Positions 54,220-62,540 of a stretch of DNA of 64,000 bases are shown in pieces; within the stretch, counting starts at the first letter, position 1, and each line of letters opens with the position of its first letter. The notes under the pieces were generated by a model. The model worked only from the letters and a program-made list of their open reading frames with translations, did not search any database and was not told where the DNA came from. Source of the stretch: Chitinophagaceae bacterium (GTDB lineage: Bacteria > Bacteroidota > Bacteroidia > Chitinophagales > Chitinophagaceae); contig JADKKH010000009.1 in NCBI GenBank assembly GCA_016720585.1, positions 101,092 to 165,091 on the forward strand, in the 5' to 3' direction. The translations under genes were made by a program, and so were the position numbers.

Positions 54220-55548
54220 TATCGACATTCTCGTCTTAAGTTCCAGGTATTTATTCACCGTATTCACCGTAAGATTTTCCGGGGTAGTTAAAATGGAAGG
54301 AATGCCGTTTTTATGCAGTTCTTTCACCATCTGTCTTTTTTCGTAGGCAAATTTTTCCGCTATGGTTTTTATATAGATATCTTCCAGCGAAGCAGCTTTA
54401 CTTTCCACGAGATATTTCAGTTCGGTATTTTCAAAAAACACGATCAGCAGTAAATGATAGCGGGCAATTTTTTTCAGCGCCGGCATTTCCCGCTGCAGGC
54501 TTTCGAGTGATTCAAAATTGGTGAACAGTATCAGCAGGCTTCGGTTGGTGACACGGTTACGAATAACCGAAAATAATTTTTCAAAATCCGGTTCGAGGAA
54601 ATCCGTTTTTTGCCGGTACAGGGTTTCCAGGACCAGGTTCATTTGAATGGGCTTTTTATCAGCCGGTAAAAAAGTGTCCAGATTTTTTTCAAAAGTGATA
54701 ATACCGGCTTTGTCCTGCTTTACCAATGCCACATTGCATAATACCAATGAGGCATTGATGGCATGATCCAGTAAGGTCATTCCCTGGAAAGGCATTTTCA
54801 TAACCCGGCCTTTGTTGATCATACAATAGATCTGCTGGCTCCGCTCATCCGTATAATTGTTAACCATCAACCCATCTTTTCGGGCCGTTGCTTTCCAGTT
54901 GATGGTGCGGTAATCATCTCCCCTTACATATTCTTTGATCTGTTCAAACTCCATACTGTGACCAATCTTCCGGATCCGCTTTACACCGGCTTCCTGTAAA
55001 CGGTTACTTACGGCCAGCAACTGGTAGCGGCGCATCTGTACATAGGAAGGATACACTTTGACCACTTGTTTCGCAGGAAAAACATATCGCCGCTTGACTA
55101 ATTGCAGGGGTGCATGAACATAGACATTGATATCATTGAATGTATACTCTCCCCGGGTGTTGGGCGTAAGACTATAGATCAGCTCCTGCCGGGAACTACC
55201 CCGCAGGAAAATTTTTTTTAACCATTTTCTTTCCTGGAATTGAATGGGCAATTCATCAATAATACTGGTACGAACCGGGTATGCATATTTATTGTCAAGC
55301 CGGATCACTACTTTATTTTCATCCCCGATGCTGAACCGGTCTCCGGTGATCCGTCCTGCTTCCATTCCTTTTTTCTTACTGTAAACCAGAACGGCATCAA
55401 TAAAAACAGCCATTGCCAGCAATAAAAGGATAAGGCTGCCCATACGAAACAATGCCGGGTAAAAATAACTCAGCACAAAAACCACCGCCGCCGATCCGGC
55501 GATATAGTAGACGAGGTTATTTAAGTAGAAGGTTTTAAAAAAGTTCAT
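54217..55548 (-). CDS. DUF58 domain-containing membrane protein
   Basis: A 443-residue protein with two N-terminal membrane helices (about 12-30 and 35-55) and a central DUF58 / VWA-like domain whose hallmark is YVRGDDYRTINWKATARKDGLMVNNYTDERSQQIYCMIN. In MoxR-linked operons such proteins are thought to be chaperone or assembly partners for periplasmic or surface structures. It is downstream of moxR in a MoxR-DUF58-DUF4350-DUF4129 set. Its start ATG is within a heptanucleotide repeat (GGTTCAT). Confidence 0.9.
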   Translation of the reverse strand: MNFFKTFYLNNLVYYIAGSAAVVFVLSYFYPALFRMGSLILLLLAMAVFIDAVLVYSKKKGMEAGRITGDRFSIGDENKVVIRLDNKYAYPVRTSIIDELPIQFQERKWLKKIFLRGSSRQELIYSLTPNTRGEYTFNDINVYVHAPLQLVKRRYVFPAKQVVKVYPSYVQMRRYQLLAVSNRLQEAGVKRIRKIGHSMEFEQIKEYVRGDDYRTINWKATARKDGLMVNNYTDERSQQIYCMINKGRVMKMPFQGMTLLDHAINASLVLCNVALVKQDKAGIITFEKNLDTFLPADKKPIQMNLVLETLYRQKTDFLEPDFEKLFSVIRNRVTNRSLLILFTNFESLESLQREMPALKKIARYHLLLIVFFENTELKYLVESKAASLEDIYIKTIAEKFAYEKRQMVKELHKNGIPSILTTPENLTVNTVNKYLELKTRMSI

Positions 55549-55571
55549 GGTTCATGGTTCATAGTTCATGG
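55546..55571. repeat. Heptanucleotide repeat TTCATGG on the DUF58 start codon
   Basis: Four 7-base units put ATG on the minus strand at 55548, 55555, 55562 and 55569, each in a shifted frame. The first is the DUF58 start. The one at 55569 is in frame but meets a TGA after five codons. Confidence 0.8.
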
Positions 55572-55595
55572 TTTCGGAGTCCGGTTCCGATGGAG

Positions 55596-55663
55596 ACCGG
55601 AACTCTGTTCCGGTATATTACCGAAATTACATTCCGTTTTTTTTGCCGGAACGGAGTTCCGGC
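55596..55663. repeat. Two CCGGAAC/GTTCCGG palindromes between moxR and DUF58
   Basis: ACCGGAAC-TCT-GTTCCGGT (55596-55614) and GCCGGAAC-GGA-GTTCCGGC (55645-55663), each an 8-bp perfect stem with a 3-base loop. No T run follows on the minus strand, so they are not ordinary terminators; they may stabilise RNA or be dispersed repeats. Confidence 0.75.
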
Positions 55664-55666
55664 TTC

Positions 55667-56644
55667 CTATCTCGGCACATCCATGCCCTGAATGATCTGC
55701 TTTATCACATCATCTTCCGTAATTCCTTCCATCTCCTTATCCGGTGAAAGGATGATCCTATGACGGAGCACCGCAGGTATGATGGCCAAAATATCTTCAG
55801 GTGTCACAAAGTCACGGCCCTGCATGGCAGCCATTGCTTTCGAAGCATTCATAATAGATATTGATGCCCGCGGCGATGCACCCAGGTAAATGGATTTATG
55901 ATTTCTTGTCTGGTGAATAAGCTTCGCAATGAACAGCAACAATTTTTCTTCAATGATCTGCGTTTTTATCTGTCTCCGCAGTGCTGCTACCTGCTCGGCA
56001 CCCAGTACCGGTTTGATCATCTCCATGGCAGATGTGTTACCCATGTTATGAAATTGGGTGAGGATGGTAGCTTCCTCTGCTTCACTTGGATAGGGCACTA
56101 ATATTTTAAAAAGAAACCGGTCAAGCTGGGCCTCCGGTAAACGATAGGTGCCTTCCTGTTCCACCGGGTTTTGCGTGGCCAATACCATAAACGGGGAAGC
56201 CATCAGGTAGGTCTTTCCATCTACGGTGGCCTGTCTTTCTTCCATTATTTCCAGCAGGGCCGATTGAGTTTTGGCAGGGGCCCGGTTAATTTCATCCACC
56301 AATACGATATTACTGAAGACCGGTCCTTTTTTAAATTCGAAGCTGGCTTCTTTGGGATTAAAAACAGGTGTTCCCAATACATCCGAAGGCATCAGGTCGG
56401 GTGTAAACTGGATACGTGAAAAACCCGCGTTGACACTTTTTGCTACAAGCTTTGCCGTTAATGTTTTTGCCACACCCGGCACACCTTCGATCAATACATG
56501 CCCGTCGGCCAGTAAGGCTGTGATAATAAGTTTTACCATTTCATCCTGGCCAACAATGATCCGTTTGATTTCGTTACGGATGGATGATACTGCTTCGTTT
56601 AATGCTGTAAGATCGGAGCGTTGCTGAAAAATTTGTTCTTCCAT
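55667..56644 (-). CDS. MoxR family AAA+ ATPase
   Basis: A 325-residue AAA+ ATPase. Walker A is GVPGVAKT (residues 54-61) and Walker B IVLVDE (113-118), followed by INRAPAKTQSALLEIMEERQATVDG and the sensor ATQNPVEQEGTYRLPEAQLDRFLF. MoxR proteins act as chaperones that activate partner complexes containing DUF58 or VWA proteins. Here it is upstream of a DUF58 gene and downstream of DUF4350 and DUF4129 genes on the same strand. Confidence 0.95.
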   Translation of the reverse strand: MEEQIFQQRSDLTALNEAVSSIRNEIKRIIVGQDEMVKLIITALLADGHVLIEGVPGVAKTLTAKLVAKSVNAGFSRIQFTPDLMPSDVLGTPVFNPKEASFEFKKGPVFSNIVLVDEINRAPAKTQSALLEIMEERQATVDGKTYLMASPFMVLATQNPVEQEGTYRLPEAQLDRFLFKILVPYPSEAEEATILTQFHNMGNTSAMEMIKPVLGAEQVAALRRQIKTQIIEEKLLLFIAKLIHQTRNHKSIYLGASPRASISIMNASKAMAAMQGRDFVTPEDILAIIPAVLRHRIILSPDKEMEGITEDDVIKQIIQGMDVPR

Positions 56645-56709
56645 AATATTTAATTAAATTTTTTTTCCTTTTTCCCCCGCTCCTGGCATGGCGCGGGGCC
56701 GGGGTGAGG

Positions 56710-57942
56710 TCAACCCTTTTTATAGAATGTTTCCAATTGTTTATAAAAATCAGTTAATCCGCTATCGTTGATCGCCGGTGCATCGTCGGCGTATTTTATA
56801 AAAGAAACAATTCCCCGGATAGTTGATTCTTCGGCACCTGATTTATACTGCAGGGCTTTTATAAATTCATCATCCAGGGTTCCGGTTAGCAATTTATACC
56901 TGCTACGGACATGTTCCAGGAAATAAGCACCCATTTTCCGGCACAGGTTCTTATGATCGCCTTTATCATAATATAAACGCCCAATCGTTTTTACAAAATC
57001 CAGGGAATCGTTTTTAGGTTTGGCAACAACCGGGATATACCGCTGTTTTCGCCGGATCTCCAGAAAGGCATATAATAATAAGGTGAAGATAGCGGTAAGT
57101 AAAGCGGCCCGCATGGCCGGGTACCGGAATAATACACTTATCCAGCTTTTCTTTTTTTCACCGGCTGACGAATTTTTTGCCAGGTAATATTCATCCCACA
57201 CAATTTTAGTTACCTCCGGATTAATAACCGATAAGGCTTTTTCAAAATAATCGATATTGTTTTTATGCAATAAAAAATAATTTGAAAATGCCAGCGGGGC
57301 GACGTGAAGATAAAAATTTCCTTTGCCCGCCCTGAGATGAATAAAATCCGGCCGTCCCCGGTTATCCTCCCCGCATATTTCTGCAACAGTGGTATCTAAT
57401 TCAGAAAAATACATACTGAATTTTTTCCCGGGATAGGTATACCGGTTTTTGGTATCAAATGGTGGCCGGTTGAGTGAAACGACCAGGCTGTCACTAAGCA
57501 AATCTGCTACCCCGGTCCCCGGGTATTGGGTGAGCGCAGCTGAATTCCCTTTGTTGACGATCATTTCCCGTACATCATATGAAATACTTTCGGCACTGAT
57601 AAATACATCATTACCGGCGGCGGCAAAGTCAATCAGCTTCTTCATTTCATATTCATCGGCATAAAAATTACCGGTGATCGCAATAAATGCCTGCCGGGAA
57701 TCATTCATGGAAAGCGAATCCCAGTACCCCGGTTCAAGACGGCTGGTATAGATGGCGGCTTTCGGGAAAAGATAGCTCAGGTTGCGGAAGGCCACATATG
57801 TACCATAGGGAATTTTATCCTGTCGCCGCAATGTGATCCTTTCATCCAGCTTGCGGTTTTTTTTATTATTACCAGTGGCTAATAAAATAATAATAGCAGC
57901 GGCAAACAGTACTGCCAGGATATAAGGTGTATATTTTTTCAA
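56710..57942 (-). CDS. DUF4350 domain-containing membrane protein
   Basis: A 410-residue protein with a helix at about 7-23, a periplasmic DUF4350 domain (LDERITLRRQDKIPYGTYVAFRNLSYLFPKAAIYTSR, QAFIAITGNFYADEYEMKKLIDFAAAGNDVFISAESI) and a second helix around 278-296, with a helical C-terminal domain. It is a usual member of the MoxR-DUF58 cluster. It overlaps the DUF4129 gene by 4 bp (ATGA), so they are coupled. Confidence 0.9.
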   Translation of the reverse strand: MKKYTPYILAVLFAAAIIILLATGNNKKNRKLDERITLRRQDKIPYGTYVAFRNLSYLFPKAAIYTSRLEPGYWDSLSMNDSRQAFIAITGNFYADEYEMKKLIDFAAAGNDVFISAESISYDVREMIVNKGNSAALTQYPGTGVADLLSDSLVVSLNRPPFDTKNRYTYPGKKFSMYFSELDTTVAEICGEDNRGRPDFIHLRAGKGNFYLHVAPLAFSNYFLLHKNNIDYFEKALSVINPEVTKIVWDEYYLAKNSSAGEKKKSWISVLFRYPAMRAALLTAIFTLLLYAFLEIRRKQRYIPVVAKPKNDSLDFVKTIGRLYYDKGDHKNLCRKMGAYFLEHVRSRYKLLTGTLDDEFIKALQYKSGAEESTIRGIVSFIKYADDAPAINDSGLTDFYKQLETFYKKG

Positions 57943-58778
57943 GGTTTCTCCAATTCCTTTTCTAAATGAACAAAATCATTCCTGATGATACTGTAGGCTG
58001 TTTCACTCACATCAAATTTTCCATACCAGCTGTATTCGTAATTCCGGGTGATGCGAAAAAAATTATGGTAATAGGGTGTAGTATGGAGCTGCTGCAGGTA
58101 TTCAAAATTGGTGGTATCCTGCTGGTAGCGGATAATATTTTTCTCCGACATGTTTTTCAATAACCGCAGGAACATCAGGCGGACGGCCAGCCGGTAATTT
58201 CCCAGTGCCGCGGCTTTTTCAATTTCTTTCTGGTAGTTGATCGCAAAAATATCTTCGGTGGCTACTTCGTCAGCTCCCGTTGTTGTTAATTTATTCTTTC
58301 TGCGGAATAAGCCTACATCCTTACTCCCGAGATAGATCATCAGGAAAACAGCGAAGCCACCGATAATGATAAACCAGATCAGCGTTTGAAACCAGCTGCG
58401 CTGAATGATGGGAATTTGAAACCCGCCATTACGCTCCTCTTCCTCTTTTTTCTTTTCCAATTCCGCATTGGCATACCAGAAATTTTTGTCGGCTTTCATC
58501 CGGTTCATAATGCTGTCCGGAATTTTTCTTTGCCGTATGGTCAGGTCGTTGCCGGCATCTATGGGCTTTTGTAAAAACCAGGTTTGCTCCTTTTTCTTTT
58601 CAAGTTCCTGTTGATAGTCTGTTTCCGTCGGAGCATCCGTCTTAATACTGTCAGTAACATTCACTGAATCTTCTTCCTGTTGTGCCTCTACGTGTTGCAT
58701 AAAAAACAGGAAGATGCAGGACAGCATGATTTTCCCATTAAACCGCTTACCGATATTTATATTATTAAATTTCAGCAC
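57939..58778 (-). CDS. DUF4129 domain-containing membrane protein
   Basis: A 279-residue protein with an N-terminal signal or helix (about 13-32), a charged coiled region (EELEKKKEQTWF), a membrane helix near 131-150 (SWFQTLIWFIIIGGFAVFLMIYLG) and a C-terminal DUF4129 part with RLMFLRLLKNMSEKNIIRYQQDTTNFEYLQQL and YEYSWYGKFDV. DUF4129 occurs in the same MoxR gene sets and in transglutaminase-like proteins. It is the most upstream gene of this run and overlaps DUF4350 by 4 bp. Confidence 0.88.
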   Translation of the reverse strand: MLKFNNINIGKRFNGKIMLSCIFLFFMQHVEAQQEEDSVNVTDSIKTDAPTETDYQQELEKKKEQTWFLQKPIDAGNDLTIRQRKIPDSIMNRMKADKNFWYANAELEKKKEEEERNGGFQIPIIQRSWFQTLIWFIIIGGFAVFLMIYLGSKDVGLFRRKNKLTTTGADEVATEDIFAINYQKEIEKAAALGNYRLAVRLMFLRLLKNMSEKNIIRYQQDTTNFEYLQQLHTTPYYHNFFRITRNYEYSWYGKFDVSETAYSIIRNDFVHLEKELEKP

Positions 58779-58804
58779 TTAAAGACTAATTAATATTTTG
58801 AGTT

Positions 58805-58954
58805 GCTACGTACATTACCGAGCTATGCTGTAAATAAAAAGCTGTTCCTATTCAAAGGCATGATTAATACTGCCACAAAGGCACAAATACACAAAGTTTC
58901 ACTAAGTAGTTCACAATCATATAATGAATCGTTTTATACCATCTTTTATTAATG
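58805..58954. repeat. Direct repeat copy A (150 bp)
   Basis: Matches 58989-59138 at every position but one (A versus T in GCATGATT/GCATGTTT). The period is 184 bp. It carries a duplicate of the last codons of the GxxExxY gene (LIKDGIKRFII) and the sequence after it. With copy B it fills most of the 322-bp gap from 58779 to 59100; I see no other gene there. Confidence 0.9.
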
Positions 58955-58994
58955 CATCCCCGAATCCCTATAATTCTTCAATGGTAATGCTACG
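58948..58994 (-). pseudogene. trpD: trpD fragment, degenerate
   Basis: Reading the minus strand gives RSITIEEL-stop-GFGDALIK, against RSITIEELQGFGDALMEL in the intact trpD at 38700-38746; about 40 of 45 bases match. The Gln codon has become TAG. It lies between the two copies of the direct repeat. The scrap is too short to be functional. It could be a recombination remnant of the trp operon. Confidence 0.7.
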
Positions 58995-59138
58995 TACATT
59001 ACCGAGCTATGCTGTAAATAAAAAGCTGTTCCTATTCAAAGGCATGTTTAATACTGCCACAAAGGCACAAATACACAAAGTTTCACTAAGTAGTTCACAA
59101 TCATATAATGAATCGTTTTATACCATCTTTTATTAATG
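58989..59138. repeat. Direct repeat copy B (150 bp)
   Basis: Partner of 58805-58954, with a single mismatch. It includes the true 3' end of the GxxExxY gene at 59101. Confidence 0.9.
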
Positions 59139-59502
59139 GCACATTAAAGTTAATCAGATAACCAAGTCGCTTGCCCGTTAATTTCAGATGACTCAGTATT
59201 TGTGCTTGCCAAACAGGATTGACCGTTTCCAATGCTTTAAGTTCGCAAATCACTAAATCATTTACCAAAACATCTAATCGCAATCCTTCACTGAATACTA
59301 TTTCATCAAACACGATGGGAATATCCAATTGTCGTTTTATGTCACAGCCATCTTTAGCCAAAACATGGCAGAAACAAACTTCATAGACTTTTTCCAACAG
59401 GCCGGGTCCAAGTGCTTTATGAACTACATAAGCAGCATTGACAATGAGTTTGCCAGTCTTTTCTTCCGCGGCAGTTAGTGGTTTAAAATCTTCTTTGAGC
59501 AT
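59101..59502 (-). CDS. GxxExxY protein (PD-(D/E)XK-like)
   Basis: A 133-residue member of the GxxExxY family. The motif is GPGLLEKVYE (residues 32-41), followed by the nuclease-like strands RLDVLVNDLVICELKALETV (Asp, Glu-x-Lys), LTGKRLGYLINFN and a KRFI end. The fold is PD-(D/E)XK-like; the biological role is unknown. It interrupts the DUF4129 to SpoIIM gene series and its last codons are duplicated downstream, so it may have been inserted. Confidence 0.9.
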   Translation of the reverse strand: MLKEDFKPLTAAEEKTGKLIVNAAYVVHKALGPGLLEKVYEVCFCHVLAKDGCDIKRQLDIPIVFDEIVFSEGLRLDVLVNDLVICELKALETVNPVWQAQILSHLKLTGKRLGYLINFNVPLIKDGIKRFII

Positions 59503-59652
59503 CTTCGTGGTTTAGTGTCTTTGTGGCAAAAAATTTTTTGATGGTATCTACTTGATAAGGTTTATGAAGTGATCTCGCCTCTTGTCTGAGCCGACATAGG
59601 TCAGGCGAGATTTCAAATATACACCAGCACCTCAAAACATTAATTAGCCCAC

Positions 59653-60621
59653 TTAAACATCCTCCTCATTTAAGGGTACAGATAATTTTTTACTCAGGCG
59701 GATGGGCCAGATAATAAAATACCAGATCACAAACAGCACCGACAATCCGAATATGCCGGTAGTCAACCAGGAAATATTATTATAAAGCCGGGTGATAAAT
59801 CCTTCAAAAAAAGCAGCGAGTGCGAAAACCGGCATCAGTCCGATCATAATTTTTACACCGTCTTTTGCGCCTTGTTTAAAGGAGTCTATTCTTCTTATCG
59901 TACCGGGAAACAGGAAACTTTTTCCGAGGACAATACCTGCAGCTGCCGCAACGATCAGTGCGGTTATCTCCAGGGTACCATGTACAAATACCACCAGCCA
60001 GAAATCGATACCAAAACCTTTGGCTGTAAAAAACTGATCAAAACTCCCCAGCATAACGGCATTTTGTGCACACATATACAAACTGGGAATGCCACAGAAA
60101 ATTCCGGAAACAAACATCAGCATGGATACCCGGATATTGTGGATCATCAGGCTCATCCAGCTCAGGAAACCGTTTCCATGTTCGTAAATACCAAAAGGAT
60201 TTCCTTTAGCGATATTCTCCTGGGTGAGGTCGACATAGTCATCACCAAAAATACTCCGGGCCACTCCATCATCTTTCTGGGAAACAAAAAAGCCGATGGC
60301 AAAAAATACCAGGAAGAAAATAAAGGAGAAAAGAACCACCCGGTGATGTTTACGGATGGTCAGCGGCAGATCATATTTCCAGAAGGTAACCAGCCTGTTG
60401 GATTCTTCTTTCCGGTTCTTATAAATAGAAAGATAAATACCTGCAGCCTGTGAATTGATAAAATGGGTAACCTTTCCGGCGGGATAAAATGTTTTGGCAT
60501 AGGCCAGGTCATCCACCAACTGGGTAAATTCTGCGGCCATTTCATCCGGGTCATCGGATGGGTGTTGCTGGTTTTTCAACCAGCGGTCTTTGTTCTTTTT
60601 AATGAATAATGCCTCTCTCAA
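59653..60621 (-). CDS. Stage II sporulation protein M (SpoIIM) family membrane protein
   Basis: A 322-residue membrane protein. It begins with a soluble head (REALFIKKNKDRWLKNQQHPSDDPDEMAAEFTQLVDDLAYAK) and then has about six helices. The DUF95/SpoIIM signature is clear in NIRVSMLMFVSGIFCGIPSLYMCAQNAVMLG and VFVHGTLEITALIVAAAAGIVLGKSFLFPG. The start is probably the TTG at 60621, which gives the family beginning (M)REALFIKK after AGAGG; the ATG at 60711 adds 30 unrelated residues. In non-sporulators it usually pairs with an RDD protein, here the divergent neighbour. Confidence 0.85.
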   Translation of the reverse strand: MREALFIKKNKDRWLKNQQHPSDDPDEMAAEFTQLVDDLAYAKTFYPAGKVTHFINSQAAGIYLSIYKNRKEESNRLVTFWKYDLPLTIRKHHRVVLFSFIFFLVFFAIGFFVSQKDDGVARSIFGDDYVDLTQENIAKGNPFGIYEHGNGFLSWMSLMIHNIRVSMLMFVSGIFCGIPSLYMCAQNAVMLGSFDQFFTAKGFGIDFWLVVFVHGTLEITALIVAAAAGIVLGKSFLFPGTIRRIDSFKQGAKDGVKIMIGLMPVFALAAFFEGFITRLYNNISWLTTGIFGLSVLFVIWYFIIWPIRLSKKLSVPLNEEDV

Positions 60622-61034
60622 ATCCTCTGTTTGGCTTGTAAAATACTGTATTTGTGAAAGATAAAAGCAGCAATGAAAAGAATATTTGGATAATATAAAT
60701 GGATTTGGCATTTTATTGTCAAACTCAATACAGAACTGGCTTTTACTTTTTTGCCTTGACGCAAAAAAGTAACAAAAAAAGTCAAGGCTACGAAAAAATG
60801 ACTAAAAATTACTCCGTAAACCTAAACCCGGCGAACTCGCCGTTGGTTTGCTTGAAAAAATAGACACTGCTGGCTCAAATCCCGATAGCTATCGGGACCG
60901 GCTTCTTAACGGTTTACTACGTAATTTTCTTAACGTCATTTTTTCGAGGCCAGGTGTACTATAGTTTTAAGAACGTTATGCTTTATCTTACAAAATAATA
61001 TTAATTTGAACCCTTAATCAAAAAGATCCGGCTG
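60622..61034. repeat. Repeat-rich intergenic region with long inverted repeats
   Basis: A 413-bp gap between SpoIIM and RDD. Within it GCCTTGAC (60753-60760) pairs with GTCAAGGC (60781-60788); CGAAAAAATGAC (60791-60802) pairs with GTCATTTTTTCG (60935-60946); and the palindrome CCCGATAGCTATCGGG lies at 60881-60896. It looks like a dispersed, structured element of about 200 bp. No gene is seen; promoters for both flanking genes must lie at its edges. Confidence 0.7.
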
Positions 61035-61850
61035 ATGGCGGTTATAAAGGTTCCAACCAATTTCAATATTGATGTAGAGTTTGAAATACCGGAATTTTAC
61101 AGAAGGCTTATTTCCCTGCTCATTGATGTGCTGATAGAATACTTCTACCTGCGGATTGCCGGTGAGATCTATAAAGACATCGTCTATAACAGCAGCGGGG
61201 GCACTGACAGCGGGTATAATATGCAGGCTATCGGGCTATTGCTTTTTCTCCCGATCCTGCTTTATCATGTTGTCCTGGAAATAACGATGAACGGGCAGAG
61301 TATCGGGAAAAAACTTATGGGTATCCGGGTTGTAAATGAAAACGGTGGCCGGCCCGGGTTCAGCCAGTTTATCATCCGTTGGCTGCTTCGTGTTTCTGAT
61401 GTATGGATCGCCCTTTTGCTGATCATCCTTATTGCAACTCCCGGCTTTGGCAACGACCTTGAAACCACTTTTGTGATATTGGCGGCACTGGCTTTTTTAA
61501 TTACGGATATTGTGCTCGTGGTTTCTTCTCAAAAAGGCCAGCGTATTGGAGATATCCTGGCTAAAACCATCCTCATCCGTATCAATACCCGGAGCAATAT
61601 TGAAGAAACCGTTTTCCAGGAAGTGGCCGATAATTATAAACCCTCTTTCCCGCAGATCATGCTATTGAGTGATAAGGATATTAATGCCATTAAAAGTATC
61701 TGGGAAACATCCCGGAGGAAAGGTGATACTAATATGGCTGAAGCAGCTGCCTCCAAAATAAAAGCTCACCTGAAAATTGAATCGGTCCTGCCGGCTTTAG
61801 ATTTCCTGGAAATACTGCTGAAGGATTACAATTATCTTTCTGTAAAATAA
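61035..61850 (+). CDS. RDD family membrane protein
   Basis: A 271-residue protein. The RDD domain is at 20-180, with FYRRLISLLIDVLIEYFYL, GQSIGKKLMGIRVVNENGGRPGFSQFIIRWLLRVSD and QRIGDILAKTILI, and about four helices. The C-terminal part is a soluble helical region with SDKDINAIKSIWETSRRKGD. RDD proteins may be ion transporters or assembly factors. It is divergent from SpoIIM, its usual partner. A strong structured repeat follows its stop. Confidence 0.92.
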   Translation: MAVIKVPTNFNIDVEFEIPEFYRRLISLLIDVLIEYFYLRIAGEIYKDIVYNSSGGTDSGYNMQAIGLLLFLPILLYHVVLEITMNGQSIGKKLMGIRVVNENGGRPGFSQFIIRWLLRVSDVWIALLLIILIATPGFGNDLETTFVILAALAFLITDIVLVVSSQKGQRIGDILAKTILIRINTRSNIEETVFQEVADNYKPSFPQIMLLSDKDINAIKSIWETSRRKGDTNMAEAAASKIKAHLKIESVLPALDFLEILLKDYNYLSVK

Positions 61851-61852
61851 TA

Positions 61853-61986
61853 AAGAGGCTGTCTCAAAAGGGTCAATCTTTGTCATATTGAGCTATGGCG
61901 AAATATGATAATGATTGACCAGCAAATTTGTAAGCATTTCGATAAACTCAATGTGACAAATTTGCTGGCTTGTGAGACAGCCTCTT
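61853..61986. repeat. Three-arm inverted repeat (cloverleaf-like) element
   Basis: The outer stem is 14 bp perfect (61853-61866 with 61973-61986, AAGAGGCTGTCTCA/TGAGACAGCCTCTT). Arm 1 pairs 61871-61878 with 61913-61920 and 61883-61889 with 61902-61908. Arm 2 pairs 61921-61931 with 61956-61966 (AGCAAATTTGT/ACAAATTTGCT). The element starts 3 bp after the RDD stop and is followed by a T run, so it could terminate transcription from both sides. It is not a tRNA. Confidence 0.85.
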
Positions 61987-62006
61987 AATTTTTTTTATTG
62001 ATTCCC

Positions 62007-62459
62007 TTAATTTCCCAAAGCGCCCAAAATAGAAATCAATACCAGCAGCAACATCAGGATGATCATAATAGCCCAGAATGCGAAGTAATTCCTGGCCCCT
62101 GCAAACCCGGCATTCAATGTAGCCTGGTCATTGGCTTTTAGTCCGCTGTTGATCTTATTACCCGCATTCAATGCAAATATGGAACTAACGATAAATATGA
62201 GTCCCATAAAAACATAGGCCACAAGTCCCATATTACCGATCGACTTTGCGCTGAAACCGGAACTCCTGTAACTGTTATATACACCTGAACTGCTGCTAAC
62301 GGCCTGTTGTACAATGATACCTAAAACGACAAATAATATTCCCATGATCATCCCCACAACCCCGAGCACTTTAGCCCAGGTGGCAGCGCTTCGTAATGTA
62401 TAACTGTTTTGCGCATCCAGGTTTAGCTGGAATAAAGAAGTGTTTTGATTTGGTTCCAT
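62007..62459 (-). CDS. DUF5362 family membrane protein
   Basis: A 150-residue protein with three or four helices (about 27-53, 73-95, 123-145). It shows the DUF5362 pattern with an N-terminal FQLNLDAQNSYTLRSAATWAKVLGVVGMIMGILFVVLGI and the conserved AGARNYFAFWAIMIILMLLLVL end. The function is unknown. ATG at 62459 (MEPNQN) is preferred over 62507. It is transcribed alone. Confidence 0.8.
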   Translation of the reverse strand: MEPNQNTSLFQLNLDAQNSYTLRSAATWAKVLGVVGMIMGILFVVLGIIVQQAVSSSSGVYNSYRSSGFSAKSIGNMGLVAYVFMGLIFIVSSIFALNAGNKINSGLKANDQATLNAGFAGARNYFAFWAIMIILMLLLVLISILGALGN

Positions 62460-62504
62460 AAAAAGTAGGTTTTGATTGTGATAAAAATACGTTTTATAAG
62501 TATG

Positions 62505-62540
62505 CAAAAGGTTTCCAACCTTTTAAAGGTTGGAAACCTT
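62505..62540 (-). terminator. Terminator hairpin overlapping the proS stop
   Basis: A 13-bp perfect stem (62508-62520 with 62528-62540, AAGGTTTCCAACC/GGTTGGAAACCTT) with a 7-base loop. On the minus strand it begins at the proS stop (62541-62539) and is followed only by CTTTTGC, a weak T run. Confidence 0.7.

Noticed and set aside
58924..59136. Plus-strand open frame of about 70 codons in the duplicated region
   Set aside because: It is the antisense of the GxxExxY end plus a trpD scrap; its match to the antisense of trpD explains it.
60870..60896. GGCTCAAATCCCGATAGC resembling a tRNA T-arm
   Set aside because: No other tRNA parts are near, and the sequence belongs to a palindrome of the dispersed repeat.
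61853..61986. tRNA gene suggested by the cloverleaf shape
   Set aside because: There is no acceptor stem with CCA context, no T-loop GGTTCAAATCC and no anticodon arm of the right size.
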